64,000 nt of DNA from JAICMB01 sp035295125 (GTDB lineage Bacteria; Acidobacteriota; Terriglobia; Bryobacterales; Bryobacteraceae): positions 1 to 64,000 of the forward strand of contig DATGJP010000047.1 in the NCBI GenBank assembly GCA_035295125.1. Reading direction: 5' to 3'. The position numbers and the translations under genes were made by a program. The stretch's first letter is position 1, and the number at the start of each line of letters is the position of its first letter. Below the pieces are notes generated by a model. It had not been told where the DNA came from. It saw only the letters and a program-made list of their open reading frames with translations, and did not search any database. This document shows positions 8,223-18,400 of this stretch, in pieces.

Positions 8223-9626
8223 ATGTATTTCGAACAGTTCTACCTCGGATGCCTTGCGCATGCATCATACATGATCGGCTCCGAGGGCCTGGCGGCAGTG
8301 GTCGATCCACAGCGCGACATCGGCATATACGTCGAGGAAGCGGCCAGGCATGGATTCCGGATTGCCTACGTAATTGAGACCCATTTACACGCGGATTTCG
8401 TATCGGGCCATCAGGAACTCGCGGCTACCACTGGCGCCAAAATCTACCTGGGACACAAGGCCGGGGCGAAATTCCCCCACATCGCCGTTCATGACGGCGA
8501 CCGCCTCGAATTCGGGCAGTGCTGCCTGGAGTTTCTCGAGACTCCGGGGCACACGGTTGAAAGCGTGTCCATTCTCGCTACAGACTTGGAGCGGTCGGCA
8601 GAACCGTTTGCTGTGTTTACCGGCGACACGCTGTTCATCGGCGACGTCGGACGTCCCGACCTTTCCGGCGATCTCACGCCTCAGCAACTCGCGTCCATGC
8701 TCTACGACAGTCTGCAAACGAAGCTGCTCCGTCTCCCGGATGCCGTGCAGGTGTTCCCGGCGCACGGAGCCGGCTCGCTGTGCGGACGGCAGATGAGCTC
8801 GGAGAGAAGCTCGACAATCGGCAAGGAGAGGGCCACGAACTACGCGCTAAGGGCGAAGACGCGCGAGGAGTTTGTCGACCTTTTGACCTCGGAGCTGCCG
8901 GAACGGCCAGGCTACTTTGCCCTCGACGTGGAGATCAACCGCTCGGGCGCAGCGCCGCTCGAATCCCTGCCGGAAATCCCGGCTTTAGAGCCGGCTGAAG
9001 TAGTGAGACGTCAGCAGGCAGGGGCAATTGTGCTCGATACGCGTTCATCTGGGCAATTCGGGTCGGCACACATCCCGGGGGCCCTGCAGATCGGCTTGGC
9101 GGGCCAGTACGCCTCCTGGGCTGGCATCCTGCTCGGACTCGGCCAGGAACTGATCCTGGTGGCGGAAGACGAGGAAAAGGTCCATGAATCGCGGCTGCGG
9201 CTGGCTCGCGTCGGGATCGAAAAAGTAACTGGCTACCTGCGCGACGGCATGGCTTCCTGGAGCGCCGCGGGGATGCCTCTCCAGCAGTTGGCTCAGATTA
9301 CGGTGGATGACCTGGCCGTGCTGGCGAACGACCACGATCTTCAGATCGTCGACGTGCGGAGGCCTTCGGAATGGGACGACGGCCACGTCGAACACGCTGT
9401 GCTGAAGCCGCTCAACCGCCTGGAATCGAGTTTGGGCGACCTGGACCGGCATCGCACTACGGCGGTCTACTGCAAAGGAGGCTATCGCAGTTCGATTGCT
9501 TCCAGCATTCTGCAACGGGCCGGATTCGAGCAGGTGGTAAATGTGATTGGCGGCTTTGATGCGTGGCGCGCCGCAAACTTGCCGGTGGTACAGGTGGGTT
9601 GCCATGCTGCTGAGGTGACAAGCTAG
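8223..9626 (+). CDS. MBL-fold persulfide dioxygenase-type hydrolase fused to two rhodanese domains
   Basis: The 467-aa protein begins MYFEQFYLGCLAHASYMI at ATG 8223, the usual start for this family; an earlier in-frame ATG at 8154 lies inside the divergent gene. Residues 1-250 form an ETHE1-like metallo-beta-lactamase fold with THLHAD, GHTVES, GDTLFIGDVGRPDL and FPAHGAGS metal ligands. Two rhodanese domains follow. The first (about 265-355) lacks a cysteine at the active-site loop (LVAEDEEKV) and is probably non-catalytic. The second (about 365-460) has CKGGYR and should be active. Such fusions oxidise glutathione or protein persulfide to sulfite, or use thiosulfate, in sulfide detoxification. 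It stands alone, divergent from the isomerase gene. Confidence 0.88.
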   Translation: MYFEQFYLGCLAHASYMIGSEGLAAVVDPQRDIGIYVEEAARHGFRIAYVIETHLHADFVSGHQELAATTGAKIYLGHKAGAKFPHIAVHDGDRLEFGQCCLEFLETPGHTVESVSILATDLERSAEPFAVFTGDTLFIGDVGRPDLSGDLTPQQLASMLYDSLQTKLLRLPDAVQVFPAHGAGSLCGRQMSSERSSTIGKERATNYALRAKTREEFVDLLTSELPERPGYFALDVEINRSGAAPLESLPEIPALEPAEVVRRQQAGAIVLDTRSSGQFGSAHIPGALQIGLAGQYASWAGILLGLGQELILVAEDEEKVHESRLRLARVGIEKVTGYLRDGMASWSAAGMPLQQLAQITVDDLAVLANDHDLQIVDVRRPSEWDDGHVEHAVLKPLNRLESSLGDLDRHRTTAVYCKGGYRSSIASSILQRAGFEQVVNVIGGFDAWRAANLPVVQVGCHAAEVTS

Positions 9627-9800
9627 AGCGCATCTTACCGACAGACTGTGGAAGGGTATTAAACCGCCTCTTACTCTTCGCGCTCTTCGCACTCTTCGCG
9701 CCCGCGCGTGGACTGCAATGCAGTACCGGCGGCCTCGGCCGGCATATGGGCAGCGCCGCGTTACGTTTCTTGGACCAGCGGTCGAAGTGTTGTTTGTAGC
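9627..9800. other. Intergenic region with short direct repeats
   Basis: No gene is seen between the convergent sulfur gene and the histidine kinase. At 9674-9700 there are three tandem 9-mers, CTCTTCGCG, CTCTTCGCA and CTCTTCGCG. A short palindrome ACTGCA-A-TGCAGT follows at about 9712-9724. GTGGAAGGGT at about 9650 matches the flank of hairpin family B. Confidence 0.4.
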
Positions 9801-12410
9801 TTAGCCGTTGCTTGGGAGCAACTGTCCGTCTGACGAAGGCTCGCTCGCTTCAACCCCAGCCCTGCCGTTCGCGGGGAGCCATTTCCGCAGGGCGTCCATG
9901 AGATCGGACATTCGGACCGGCTTAGTGATGTAATCGTCCATTCCTGCCTCAAGGCACCGTTCACGGCTACCGGCCATCGCCTCGGCGGTCATGGCGATGA
10001 TCGCCACCCGCTTTCCGTTGCCCTCCCGGCGCCGGATGACGCGAGCTGCCTCGAAACCGTCGACTTCGGGCATTTGGCAATCCATCAGGATAAGATCGTA
10101 CGGCAGCAGGTCGACCATTTCCAGGGCTTCGCGGCCATTTCCGGCGACGTCGGCCCGTAATCCCAACCTCTCCAGAATGCGGGTGGCCACTCTTTGATTC
10201 ACGACGTTGTCTTCCGCAACCAGTACCCTCACGTGCTGCTCGGCGAAGGTGCCGGCCCATTTCGATTTCCAGAATTCCGGCGACGACGCCGGCATGCTCC
10301 GTTCTGCTTCGACGCGGTCAAGCTTCTTCGACCAGGTGTTCATCAGCGTGTTCAGGAGCAACGATTGCCGCACCGGCTTAACCAGGCACGCATCCACGCT
10401 GACACCCTCCATCGGCCTGAGATCGTTCCACTGGCCCACGGACGTGAGCATGACAATGTTGGTGTCGCGAATCATTGGATCTTCTTTGATCGCACTCGCG
10501 ACCATGCCGCCGTCCATTTCCGGCATCTGGTAATCGAGCAATACGAAGTGATAGGGGTCCCCGATGCGCTGGGCCTCGCGGATCACCTCCAGCGCTTCTC
10601 GTCCGGACGCAAAACTGCCGTTGCGCATTCCCCAACTCGTGATTTGCTCGTGAAGCACCCTGCGGTTCACTTCGTTGTCGTCCACAATCAGCACCCGCAG
10701 ACCTTTCAAATCGGACGCCGGCAAAAGAGCTGTACATGGATGGGTATCGAGCGGCAGATTTAACGTGAACCAGAACGTCGAACCGCAGCCTTGCTGACTT
10801 TCGAAGCCGATGACCCCACCCATCAGTTCCACCAGTTGCTTGGTGATGGCCAGGCCGAGACCGGTGCCGCCATATTTGCGGGTCGTCGAGCCATCTGCCT
10901 GACTGAACTTCTCGAAAATGAGCTTTTGTTTGTCCGGTGCGATCCCGATTCCAGTATCCAGGACCGCAACCCTCATGTGGGCGCCCATTGCGTCCTCGTT
11001 CTCACAGGAAACCGTGATGATGACCTGGCCATCATGAGTGAACTTGATGGCGTTGCCAATCAGATTTGTGAGCACCTGCCGGATCCGTCCGGCGTCTCCT
11101 ATGAAATAACGTGGAAGATCGGGAGAGTATTGCAGAATCACGTCCAGAGTTCGTTCTTCCGCTTTCGGCGCCAGCATTTCGCAGACTTCTTCGACGGTGC
11201 AACGCAGATCGAAGCCAATGGGCTCGATTACCAGCTTGCCGGACTCGATCTTCGAGAAATCGAGAATATCGTTGATGACCGTAAGGAGAGCTTCTCCGGA
11301 TTTTCGAACTGTGTCGGCGTAGTCGCGTTGTTCGGGCGTCAGGTCGGTATCGAGCAACAGCCCCGTCATGCCGATGACTCCGTTCATCGGCGTCCGGATT
11401 TCGTGGCTCATGTTGGCCACGAACTCGCTTTTCGCGAGACTGGCAGCCTCCGCGAGGCGCTGCGCCATCCGCAGACGACGGGCCAGCCACGCCATCAGGA
11501 TCATGGCGGGGAACAGAATCGCGACCGCCGTAAATGACAGGATCGCGTAGCTGCGCGCATCGCGGTACTGAAAGATCGTGCTGGCCTCTGTAGCGAGGCT
11601 GGTGTGCCAGCGGAAGTCTACGCCGGCGAGAGTACCGTCGCTCGCCATTTCCCCGATTTCATCGCGGAGCCAATCGGCTGCATGCTTCGCATCGGTGCGA
11701 TTCTTGGACGCTCCCACGCCGAACCAGAACGTGGTTCCCGAGATCGGCAGCGCCCTGACAGGCCGCTCCAGACATTCCATGGAACGCGAGTCCAGCAAGG
11801 AGCTTTGCGCCAGAACGCCGGCTTCGGTCTTGCCGCTACAAACGGTCTTGACGACGTCTCCGATGCTATCGACCTGAATTGGCTTGGCAGCGCCGAAGCG
11901 CTCCTTCGCCAGTCGTTTATCGAGTGTAATCCTCGTTACGGCCAGTGTTCGGTTGCCGAGATCCTCGGGCTTCTGCAGTTGGAGCGACTCGGGCACCAGC
12001 AGAGCGTAGGTCATCTTGACCCAAGGCGCGCTGATGTATAGAAGTTTGCGCCGTGCCGGAACGTCACCGACAATAGGCCATAAGTCTACGGCACCGGACG
12101 ACAAGGCTTTTTCTAAACCCATCGGCGTATAGACCCATTGCAGGTTGATATGCCGCCGCTTGGCCGCTTCCTTGATGATTTCAACTGCAGGACCGGCGGG
12201 ATTGCCGTGGGCATCGGGGAAGTGATAGGGTTGCGCGTTTTGGAAGCCGATTTTCAGGGTTCGGCTCACTCGCGCGGTAGCGTGCTGCAGGTATAATCCA
12301 CCGCCCACGGCTACCGCCGTCACAGAGGACACGAAGAGTAGGAACCGGCGTTTCTGCGGTGGTTTCGCCGTCGTCCACGGTCCCGACAGCGTCCGCCAGA
12401 GATTGGTCAT
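9801..12410 (-). CDS. Hybrid sensor histidine kinase with periplasmic solute-binding domain and two receiver domains
   Basis: An 869-aa BvgS-like sensor. After a short cytoplasmic tail and a membrane helix (about residues 20-40), residues about 50-275 form a periplasmic SBP_bac_3 domain (LKIGFQNAQPYHFPD, GLEKALSSGAVDLWPIV). A second helix follows near 295-315. The HisKA domain carries the phospho-acceptor histidine in SHEIRTPMNGVIGM. The ATPase domain has the N box (LTNLIGNAIKFTH), DTGIGI and GTGLGL. Two receivers have phospho-aspartates in VLLDYQMPEMDG and LILMDCQMPEVDG. Ligand is probably a small polar molecule. No separate response regulator is nearby. ATG 12410 was chosen over TTG 12431; neither has a good ribosome-binding site. 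Confidence 0.9.
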   Translation of the reverse strand: MTNLWRTLSGPWTTAKPPQKRRFLLFVSSVTAVAVGGGLYLQHATARVSRTLKIGFQNAQPYHFPDAHGNPAGPAVEIIKEAAKRRHINLQWVYTPMGLEKALSSGAVDLWPIVGDVPARRKLLYISAPWVKMTYALLVPESLQLQKPEDLGNRTLAVTRITLDKRLAKERFGAAKPIQVDSIGDVVKTVCSGKTEAGVLAQSSLLDSRSMECLERPVRALPISGTTFWFGVGASKNRTDAKHAADWLRDEIGEMASDGTLAGVDFRWHTSLATEASTIFQYRDARSYAILSFTAVAILFPAMILMAWLARRLRMAQRLAEAASLAKSEFVANMSHEIRTPMNGVIGMTGLLLDTDLTPEQRDYADTVRKSGEALLTVINDILDFSKIESGKLVIEPIGFDLRCTVEEVCEMLAPKAEERTLDVILQYSPDLPRYFIGDAGRIRQVLTNLIGNAIKFTHDGQVIITVSCENEDAMGAHMRVAVLDTGIGIAPDKQKLIFEKFSQADGSTTRKYGGTGLGLAITKQLVELMGGVIGFESQQGCGSTFWFTLNLPLDTHPCTALLPASDLKGLRVLIVDDNEVNRRVLHEQITSWGMRNGSFASGREALEVIREAQRIGDPYHFVLLDYQMPEMDGGMVASAIKEDPMIRDTNIVMLTSVGQWNDLRPMEGVSVDACLVKPVRQSLLLNTLMNTWSKKLDRVEAERSMPASSPEFWKSKWAGTFAEQHVRVLVAEDNVVNQRVATRILERLGLRADVAGNGREALEMVDLLPYDLILMDCQMPEVDGFEAARVIRRREGNGKRVAIIAMTAEAMAGSRERCLEAGMDDYITKPVRMSDLMDALRKWLPANGRAGVEASEPSSDGQLLPSNG

Positions 12411-12503
12411 TCCCCGTAACCCAACAGTCAATCATCGGCGGGAGCCTTATTCTTATACAGGGTATTTCTTGTATCTTAGTTCCGGTACTGATTCGAACGG
12501 GGT

Positions 12504-13427
12504 TTACGACCGAAGATCACGCAGCTTCCGCAGTGGCCATGTAAGAAGTCTGACGGCGCGAAATGTCGGGGATTGGGCGATCCGCGAGAATTCCAGCTCA
12601 CGTTCATAGAGAAACGCCATCTGCTTGTCGCGCCTTTCGAGGAGCGTCTGCAGGCTGCGGACGTCGCTCGCCGTCAGAGTGTGGCCTGCCCGAATGTGCT
12701 CAGGCAAAGGCCGCTGGATGTAAATCGTGCCATGCGACGGGGCTGCTTCGTCTCGTGGCCGAGTCTTCGTGTAGTAGTAGACCGCGATCGATCGGCGCGA
12801 AATGCCGGTCTGTTCCGGCGGGATCTGAATGCGCCGGAAGCCGTGCCACGACCGCTCCGTAGTTTCGAATATGACGCAGCGGTTGGCTTCGGGACTGACC
12901 GAGATTACCTGGTTCTCGTCGGGAGGCAGTGCGGGGTCGAGTTCGAGTTCGAGGCAACCGCCCCAGTCCTCGCGCCATTGCGGGTTCAGAAAGACGATCA
13001 GATTCAGCCGGCGGTGATACCGGCGGGTCGGGTGATAGTTGAAGTCGACATGCGAGTCGAGATCCTGCCCATTTAGATTTTCGTGGGTGCCTCCTCCGAT
13101 GTACTCGGGGTCATAGATGAGGTCGGGGATGCCGGTGATCCTGCCGATGAACGCCCGGAAGTCGTTCGCCTGAAGCATCTGGTCGAACTGGGCGTAGGCG
13201 GGGCCTAGCTGGGGGAGATTTTGAAACACCGCCTTGCGGCCCACTTCGCCGAACTCGTTGCGTGCCTTTTCGGCAGTGAAATTTGGAAACTGGTCCATCA
13301 GTTCGCGGCAGTAGTCGGCGCGAAGGAAATCGTCGATGACCACGTGCTTGAAGGGGCGGGCGGATTGAAACGATTGGGCTAGGGGGTGCTGGCGGTCCCG
13401 TAGGGCGGGGTTCAAAAGGTCGAGCAC
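12504..13427 (-). CDS. 2-oxoglutarate/Fe(II)-dependent oxygenase family protein
   Basis: A 307-aa soluble protein with the double-stranded beta-helix signature of prolyl-hydroxylase-like dioxygenases. The iron-binding HxD is in DSHVDFNYHP (about residue 125-134), followed by RRLNLIVFLNPQW and the paired distal histidine and arginine region FETTERSWHGFRRI. The C-terminal part, about residues 230-307, is helical and basic and is not part of the catalytic fold. The start is GTG 13427. Relatives often hydroxylate amino-acid residues or modify sugars on surface polysaccharides, but the substrate cannot be named here. It stands alone between the peptide operon and the kinase. Confidence 0.8.
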   Translation of the reverse strand: MLDLLNPALRDRQHPLAQSFQSARPFKHVVIDDFLRADYCRELMDQFPNFTAEKARNEFGEVGRKAVFQNLPQLGPAYAQFDQMLQANDFRAFIGRITGIPDLIYDPEYIGGGTHENLNGQDLDSHVDFNYHPTRRYHRRLNLIVFLNPQWREDWGGCLELELDPALPPDENQVISVSPEANRCVIFETTERSWHGFRRIQIPPEQTGISRRSIAVYYYTKTRPRDEAAPSHGTIYIQRPLPEHIRAGHTLTASDVRSLQTLLERRDKQMAFLYERELEFSRIAQSPTFRAVRLLTWPLRKLRDLRS

Positions 13428-13475
13428 AAAACTATTGTGGATGAAACTTCACTTCCGCCGCCTTGCGCTGATTCA

Positions 13476-13537
13476 GTGAAAGGGCATTACACAGCCTCGT
13501 CCATCGCGACAAGCGGAAGGGCTGTTCACCCTTTCAC
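13476..13537. repeat. Nested long inverted repeat
   Basis: GTGAAAGGG (13476-13484) pairs with CCCTTTCAC (13529-13537), and inside it ACAGCC (13491-13496) pairs with GGCTGT (13520-13525). The structure lies downstream of the peptide operon and upstream of the oxygenase gene, both on the minus strand. It has no adjacent T-run on either strand. It could be an mRNA 3' structure or a regulatory site. Confidence 0.45.
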
Positions 13538-13559
13538 CTGTTGCCGCACTTTTCAGACG

Positions 13560-15398
13560 CTATTGCACAACCGGCAGATCAATGTAGGACGCGTGCTCCC
13601 CCGAACGGAAAATCCGCTGCGTCGCCTGCTGAAAATCGGATTCCTTCGCTTTGAAGATATTCGGGACAAACTGCTGCGGGTTGCGGTCGATCACTGGGAA
13701 CCACGAGCTTTGCACTTGCACCATGACGCGATGCCCTTTTCGGAATACGTGATCATTCCCCGGAAACCCGATAACGTAGGGCGTCACGGCATCCGGTTTG
13801 ACCGGCTCCGGCTTCTCATAACCGTTACGGTAACGTCCACGCAGCACGTCGCCCGCGATCATCAGCTCAAAGCCGCACATCTTCGGATCGGCCGGGGCGT
13901 TGGGCGCGTTCTTCTCCGGGTACACATCGATGACCTTCACGATCCAGTCGCTGTCGGTACCCGAAGTCGAGGCGAAAATGTGTGCCGCGATCTTGCCGGT
14001 TACCGTGAGATCCTGATCCAGCGGGTCGCTGACCCACGACAGCACGTCGGGACGGTGATCCACGAAGCGTTGATCCTCCACCAGCCACGTGGTCCAGCCG
14101 CTGTTGACGTCTATGGGCCGGGGCCGGTATGGAACAGGGTTCGCCGGGTCTGAAACATAAGTGTCGTAGCTATCCTTGCCACCCTTGGGAGCCTCGAACG
14201 CCAACTTGCGGCCTTCGAGGAAGTACATGTGACGATCCACGACATTCTGCTTCGGCGGCCACAAATCATGCCGCACCCATTCGTTAGTGCCTGTCCGGAA
14301 CGTCAGAGCCTCGGGCAAGTCGAGTTTCCCCTTGCCCTTGAGATGATACGCGAGAAACGGCGTCATCACCTCGCGCCGGTAATGCTGCGATGCCGGGCTG
14401 CCGAAGTCGAGGCGGCCCAGTTTCTGCCCATCGCCCCGCGACCAGCCGCCATGGTTCCAGGGACCGACCACCAGGAAGTTTTGATTTGCGCTGTCGTGCC
14501 GCTCCAGCAATTCATAGATCTTCATCGGACCGTAGAAGTCTTCCTGGTCCCACCACCCGGCAACGTTCAACGTCGGCACGGTGACGCGATTGAGCCACGG
14601 CGCAAAACCCTGCCGCTTCCAGAACCCATCGTAGTCGGGATGGTGTACGAAATCATTCCAGGTCGGGAGCTTGTAGTGGAGATATTTCTCGTCGATCGTG
14701 GAAAGTGGCCCGAGCCCCAGGTACCACTCGTAAGCATCGAAATGGTCAATCACTTTCGTTGGATCCGAGTTTTCCTTCGACGATTCCATGCGATAGGCAT
14801 ACTCGAAGCCGTAGCTGAGCCGGAAGGCGCCGTTGTGATGGAAATCGTCGCCCAGCCACATGTCCGCGGGCGAGGCCTGTTCTATGGCGGCCTTCAGGGC
14901 AGGGTGCGGGTCAAGCATTCCCATCACGGTCAGCCACGCGCCATAGCTGGTGCCGGCAAGGCCGACGCGCCCGTTGTTGTTGGCCACATGCTTCAGCAGC
15001 CACTCAATAGTGTCGTAAGTATCGGTGCTCTCGTCGATTGCCTTGGAGTCACCCGGCTCACGAGGCTGGCGCAGCATCACGAACTGGCCTTCGGACCGGA
15101 AACGGCCGCGAATATCCTGCACGACGAAAATGAACCCCTCCGAAGTCAACTCCGGCATCGACGCCACAAGGTGTGCGGAATCGAGTTGCCCCGTCCCGTA
15201 AGGAGTCCGCAGCAACAGAAATGGCAGCCTCTCGGGGGAGTTGTTGAGGGTGAAGACCTGCGTGTACAGCTTCACGCCATCACGCATGGGAATCATCTCG
15301 TCGGTCCGTGTGTATTGCGGATCGGCGGCGAGCAGCGAGGCGCAAGCAGCCAGGCAGGCGATGGCTGCCCAGCGCCAGTGTCGTTGTTGGAGGTACAT
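13560..15398 (-). CDS. CocE/NonD family hydrolase (X-Pro dipeptidyl-peptidase-like), secreted
   Basis: A 612-aa serine hydrolase with a signal peptide (cleavage near ACASLLA-AD), so exported. The alpha/beta-hydrolase core starts at RTDEMIPMRDGVKLYTQVF. The nucleophile is in GLAGTSYGAW (about residue 150-160), and a C-terminal X-Pro dipeptidyl-peptidase jelly-roll domain (about residues 380-600, including LSWVSDPLDQDLTVTGKI) completes the S15/CocE architecture. It follows the tricorn-like protease by 15 bp, so it is the third gene of a receptor-protease-peptidase operon. Release of N-terminal X-Pro dipeptides from imported or secreted peptides is the likely role. Family members can also hydrolyse esters such as glutaryl-acylase or cocaine-esterase substrates. 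Confidence 0.88.
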   Translation of the reverse strand: MYLQQRHWRWAAIACLAACASLLAADPQYTRTDEMIPMRDGVKLYTQVFTLNNSPERLPFLLLRTPYGTGQLDSAHLVASMPELTSEGFIFVVQDIRGRFRSEGQFVMLRQPREPGDSKAIDESTDTYDTIEWLLKHVANNNGRVGLAGTSYGAWLTVMGMLDPHPALKAAIEQASPADMWLGDDFHHNGAFRLSYGFEYAYRMESSKENSDPTKVIDHFDAYEWYLGLGPLSTIDEKYLHYKLPTWNDFVHHPDYDGFWKRQGFAPWLNRVTVPTLNVAGWWDQEDFYGPMKIYELLERHDSANQNFLVVGPWNHGGWSRGDGQKLGRLDFGSPASQHYRREVMTPFLAYHLKGKGKLDLPEALTFRTGTNEWVRHDLWPPKQNVVDRHMYFLEGRKLAFEAPKGGKDSYDTYVSDPANPVPYRPRPIDVNSGWTTWLVEDQRFVDHRPDVLSWVSDPLDQDLTVTGKIAAHIFASTSGTDSDWIVKVIDVYPEKNAPNAPADPKMCGFELMIAGDVLRGRYRNGYEKPEPVKPDAVTPYVIGFPGNDHVFRKGHRVMVQVQSSWFPVIDRNPQQFVPNIFKAKESDFQQATQRIFRSGEHASYIDLPVVQ

Positions 15399-15413
15399 CC
15401 CGTTCTCCTGTGC

Positions 15414-18400
15414 CTACTTCTTCGAGGTCCGATCGATCGGCGCCGGGCGCGGAACGCGGTGGACAGGATTCTGTTGTAGCAGCTTCATGCCTTCCTGTAC
15501 CGCCCGCTCCAACTGCGGATCGTGGCCGTTGATCACATCGGCGGCGGTGTACTCCACCTCAACATCCGGCTGGATGCCCTCATTTTCAATCGCCCACTTG
15601 CCGGACAAGTCATAAAACGCCAGCGCCGGCGCGGTGAGTCCGGGGCCGTCGATCGTTTGCGGAATGCCAAGCGTTCCGACCAGGCCTCCCCAGGTGCGTG
15701 TGCCCACCAGCGGCCCTATCTTGCGCATATGGAAATAGTACGGCAGCGCGTCACCGCCCGACCCCGCCGACTCGTTGATGACCATCACCTTCGGTCCGTA
15801 GAGTCCCGCGATGGGAGACGGCGACTCGGCGGCATCGCGTACCGCAAAGTAACCCATCATCTTACGATCCAGTTCGTTCACGATATAGTCGGCCACCATG
15901 CCGCCATGGTTATAGCGCTCGTCGATAATCGCGCCGTCTTTGTCCTGTTGGGCGTAGTAGTAGCGGGTGAACGAGCTATATCCCTGGCCTCCCGTATTCG
16001 GGAGCCAGACATAGGCCAATTTGCCGCCCGAGAGCTTATCGACAAGCCGGCGATTCGATTCGATCCAGGCTCGCGTGCGCAGGCCTTCTTCGCTGGGAAC
16101 GGGGACGACTGTGATTACCCGAGAGCCTTCCATCGACGGGGTGCTGTTGACGCGAATGAGCGTCTGACGGCCGGCGGTGCCTTCAAACAGGCTATAGAGA
16201 TTCGTGGGCGGGGCCAGCGCACGGCCGTTGACTTCGAGCACGTAGTCGCCCTCCGATACCTGTACGCCGGGAGCGCTAAGGGGTGCGCGTAGTTCGGGGT
16301 TCCAGTTCTCGCCGGAGTAGATATGGCGGATGCGGTAGCGGCCGTTTTCAATCGCGTAGTCCGCTCCAAGAAGACCTACCGAAACCGGATTCTCCTCGCC
16401 AGGAACATCGCCTGCGCCCTGCAAATATGAGTGCCCGACAGTCAATTCACCGCCGATCATGGCCATCAGGTATCCGAGGTCAACGCGATGTCCGACGGAC
16501 GCGACCAACGGATGGTACTTCTCATATACCGCTTGCCAGTTGGCGCCATGCATCTTGGCATCGTAGAAGTATTCGCGTTCAAGCCGCCATGTTTCCCGGA
16601 AGATGTCCGCCCACTCAGCTTTGGGGTCGACATTGGCCTGGAGTTGGTCCATATTGAGCAGTCCGTCCCCGACTTTACCGGGACGGTCCGTCCCCACCAC
16701 ACCCCAACGTGCTCCGGAGGCGCCGCCGCCCGCAGCCTGGTACAGCAGTTTCTTGCGGTCGCCGGATAGCGTGTAGGAGCGGATGCCTTCCAGGAACGGC
16801 GCGGCAGCGCGTTCCTTGAGTTGATAGCGTTGCAGGCGTTGCGGCGCCACAGGGCTCGACGACACCGGCTCGGTATAGAAGATCGTACCCGCCAGGCCCG
16901 CCGAAAGGTTGCTGTAGTCGGCTGCCGGCACGTTCAGGGCGATGATGCGCTGCCCGATCTTCTCAAAATCGATGTGGACGCTGACCGATTTAGGCGCTTC
17001 CGGTTTGGCGGCCGGCTTATCGTTTGTGGCCGGTGGCTCGTCGCCGGTCTCGGGCAAGAGTGGCGAAGGATCGCTGGCACTCAGGACACCGAGATAGATC
17101 GCTCGCCGCACAGGCCGGTCGAGCGAACTCATTTCCAGCCAGCCGGTACGCGGACCGTAGTCGGTGCTGGACAGGAAATAGATGTATTTGCCGCCCGCGT
17201 CAAATGCGGGTGAGATGGAGTCAGCCAACCCATCGGTGACCTGGTGTGCCTTTCCTTCCGCCATCGAATAGATGAAGATGGCTCGCAGATGGCTCGGAAG
17301 GTTCTTGGAGTAGCCAATCCACTTTGAGTCCGGCGCCCAGACAGCATCGAACACCCGTGTGGCATCCCCGTAACTATCGACGTCGACTTTGCTTGCTTTG
17401 CCACTGGCCACCTCGATGGTCCAGAGGTTGCGGTGATTGTCCTGGATCAGAATGTGCGCACTGTCAGGCGACCATTCGGGGGTGGAAAAGAACGCCGTGG
17501 AAGGCAGCTCGATCGACCGCGGCTTGGTAATGCCTTCCGGGTCGCCGATCATCAATTCGTATTCGCCGCCGGCGTCGGAAAGCCAGGCCAGATGCGAACT
17601 GTCGGGCGACCAAACCGGGCTCCGATCGTGCGTGCCCGGACTCTGCGTCAGGTTGCGATAATCGCCTTTCTCCGATGCCACTGTAAAGATGTCGCCCCGG
17701 GCCTCAAACGCCGCCCGGACTCCTGTGGTCGAAAGAGCCGCGCTTCGGACCATGTTCGAAACCTTCTTAAACTGCGGCCGTGCCCAAGGCAGATCTCCCG
17801 TCACCTCGATGGTGAGCTTCTGCGCCTTACCGGTCTTGGCGTCGAGCAGGTGAATGTACCCGGCCTGCTCATAAACGACGGCGTCCGGTCCGGCCGACGC
17901 AGTCATCACGTCGAAGTCGTCGTGATGAGTGAGCTGACTCACCTGCCGCGTTCCAAGATTGTAGGAATAGAGATTGGTAGTGAAGTTACGATCCGACAAG
18001 AAATAGATGGTTGACCCAATCCACATCGGAGCCGAATCGTTGCTGTTGTTCCAAGGCAGCTTCTCAACAGAATGGTCCGCCAGATTCATGACCCGGATCG
18101 GATGCGTGCGGCCGCCGCGGTAATGCCTCCACATACTGGTTTCGTACCAATCCGGAATGAAAGCTTGTGAGAGTTCCTCATATGCGAGGCGTTTCCCATC
18201 GGGCGAATACACGCCGCTGAATGCCCGCGGCAGAGGGAGCGGCTCCGCGAAGCCGCCATCCACGCTCACCGTCCACAGCCGAAAATATGATTCCTGAGGC
18301 GCACAGTCGCGCGCCGATCCAAAAACCACGCGCTTTCCATCGGGTGTCCAGCCACGGACCCGGTCGGCGCCGGGATGATAAGTGAGCCGCTTGGGCTCGC

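Noticed and set aside
9674..9700. Tandem 9-mers as a CRISPR-like array
   Set aside because: There are only three 9-bp units with no spacers.
12504..13076. Opposite-strand frames of 60-170 codons across the oxygenase gene
   Set aside because: They are frame shadows with arginine-rich composition, no ribosome-binding sites and no motifs.
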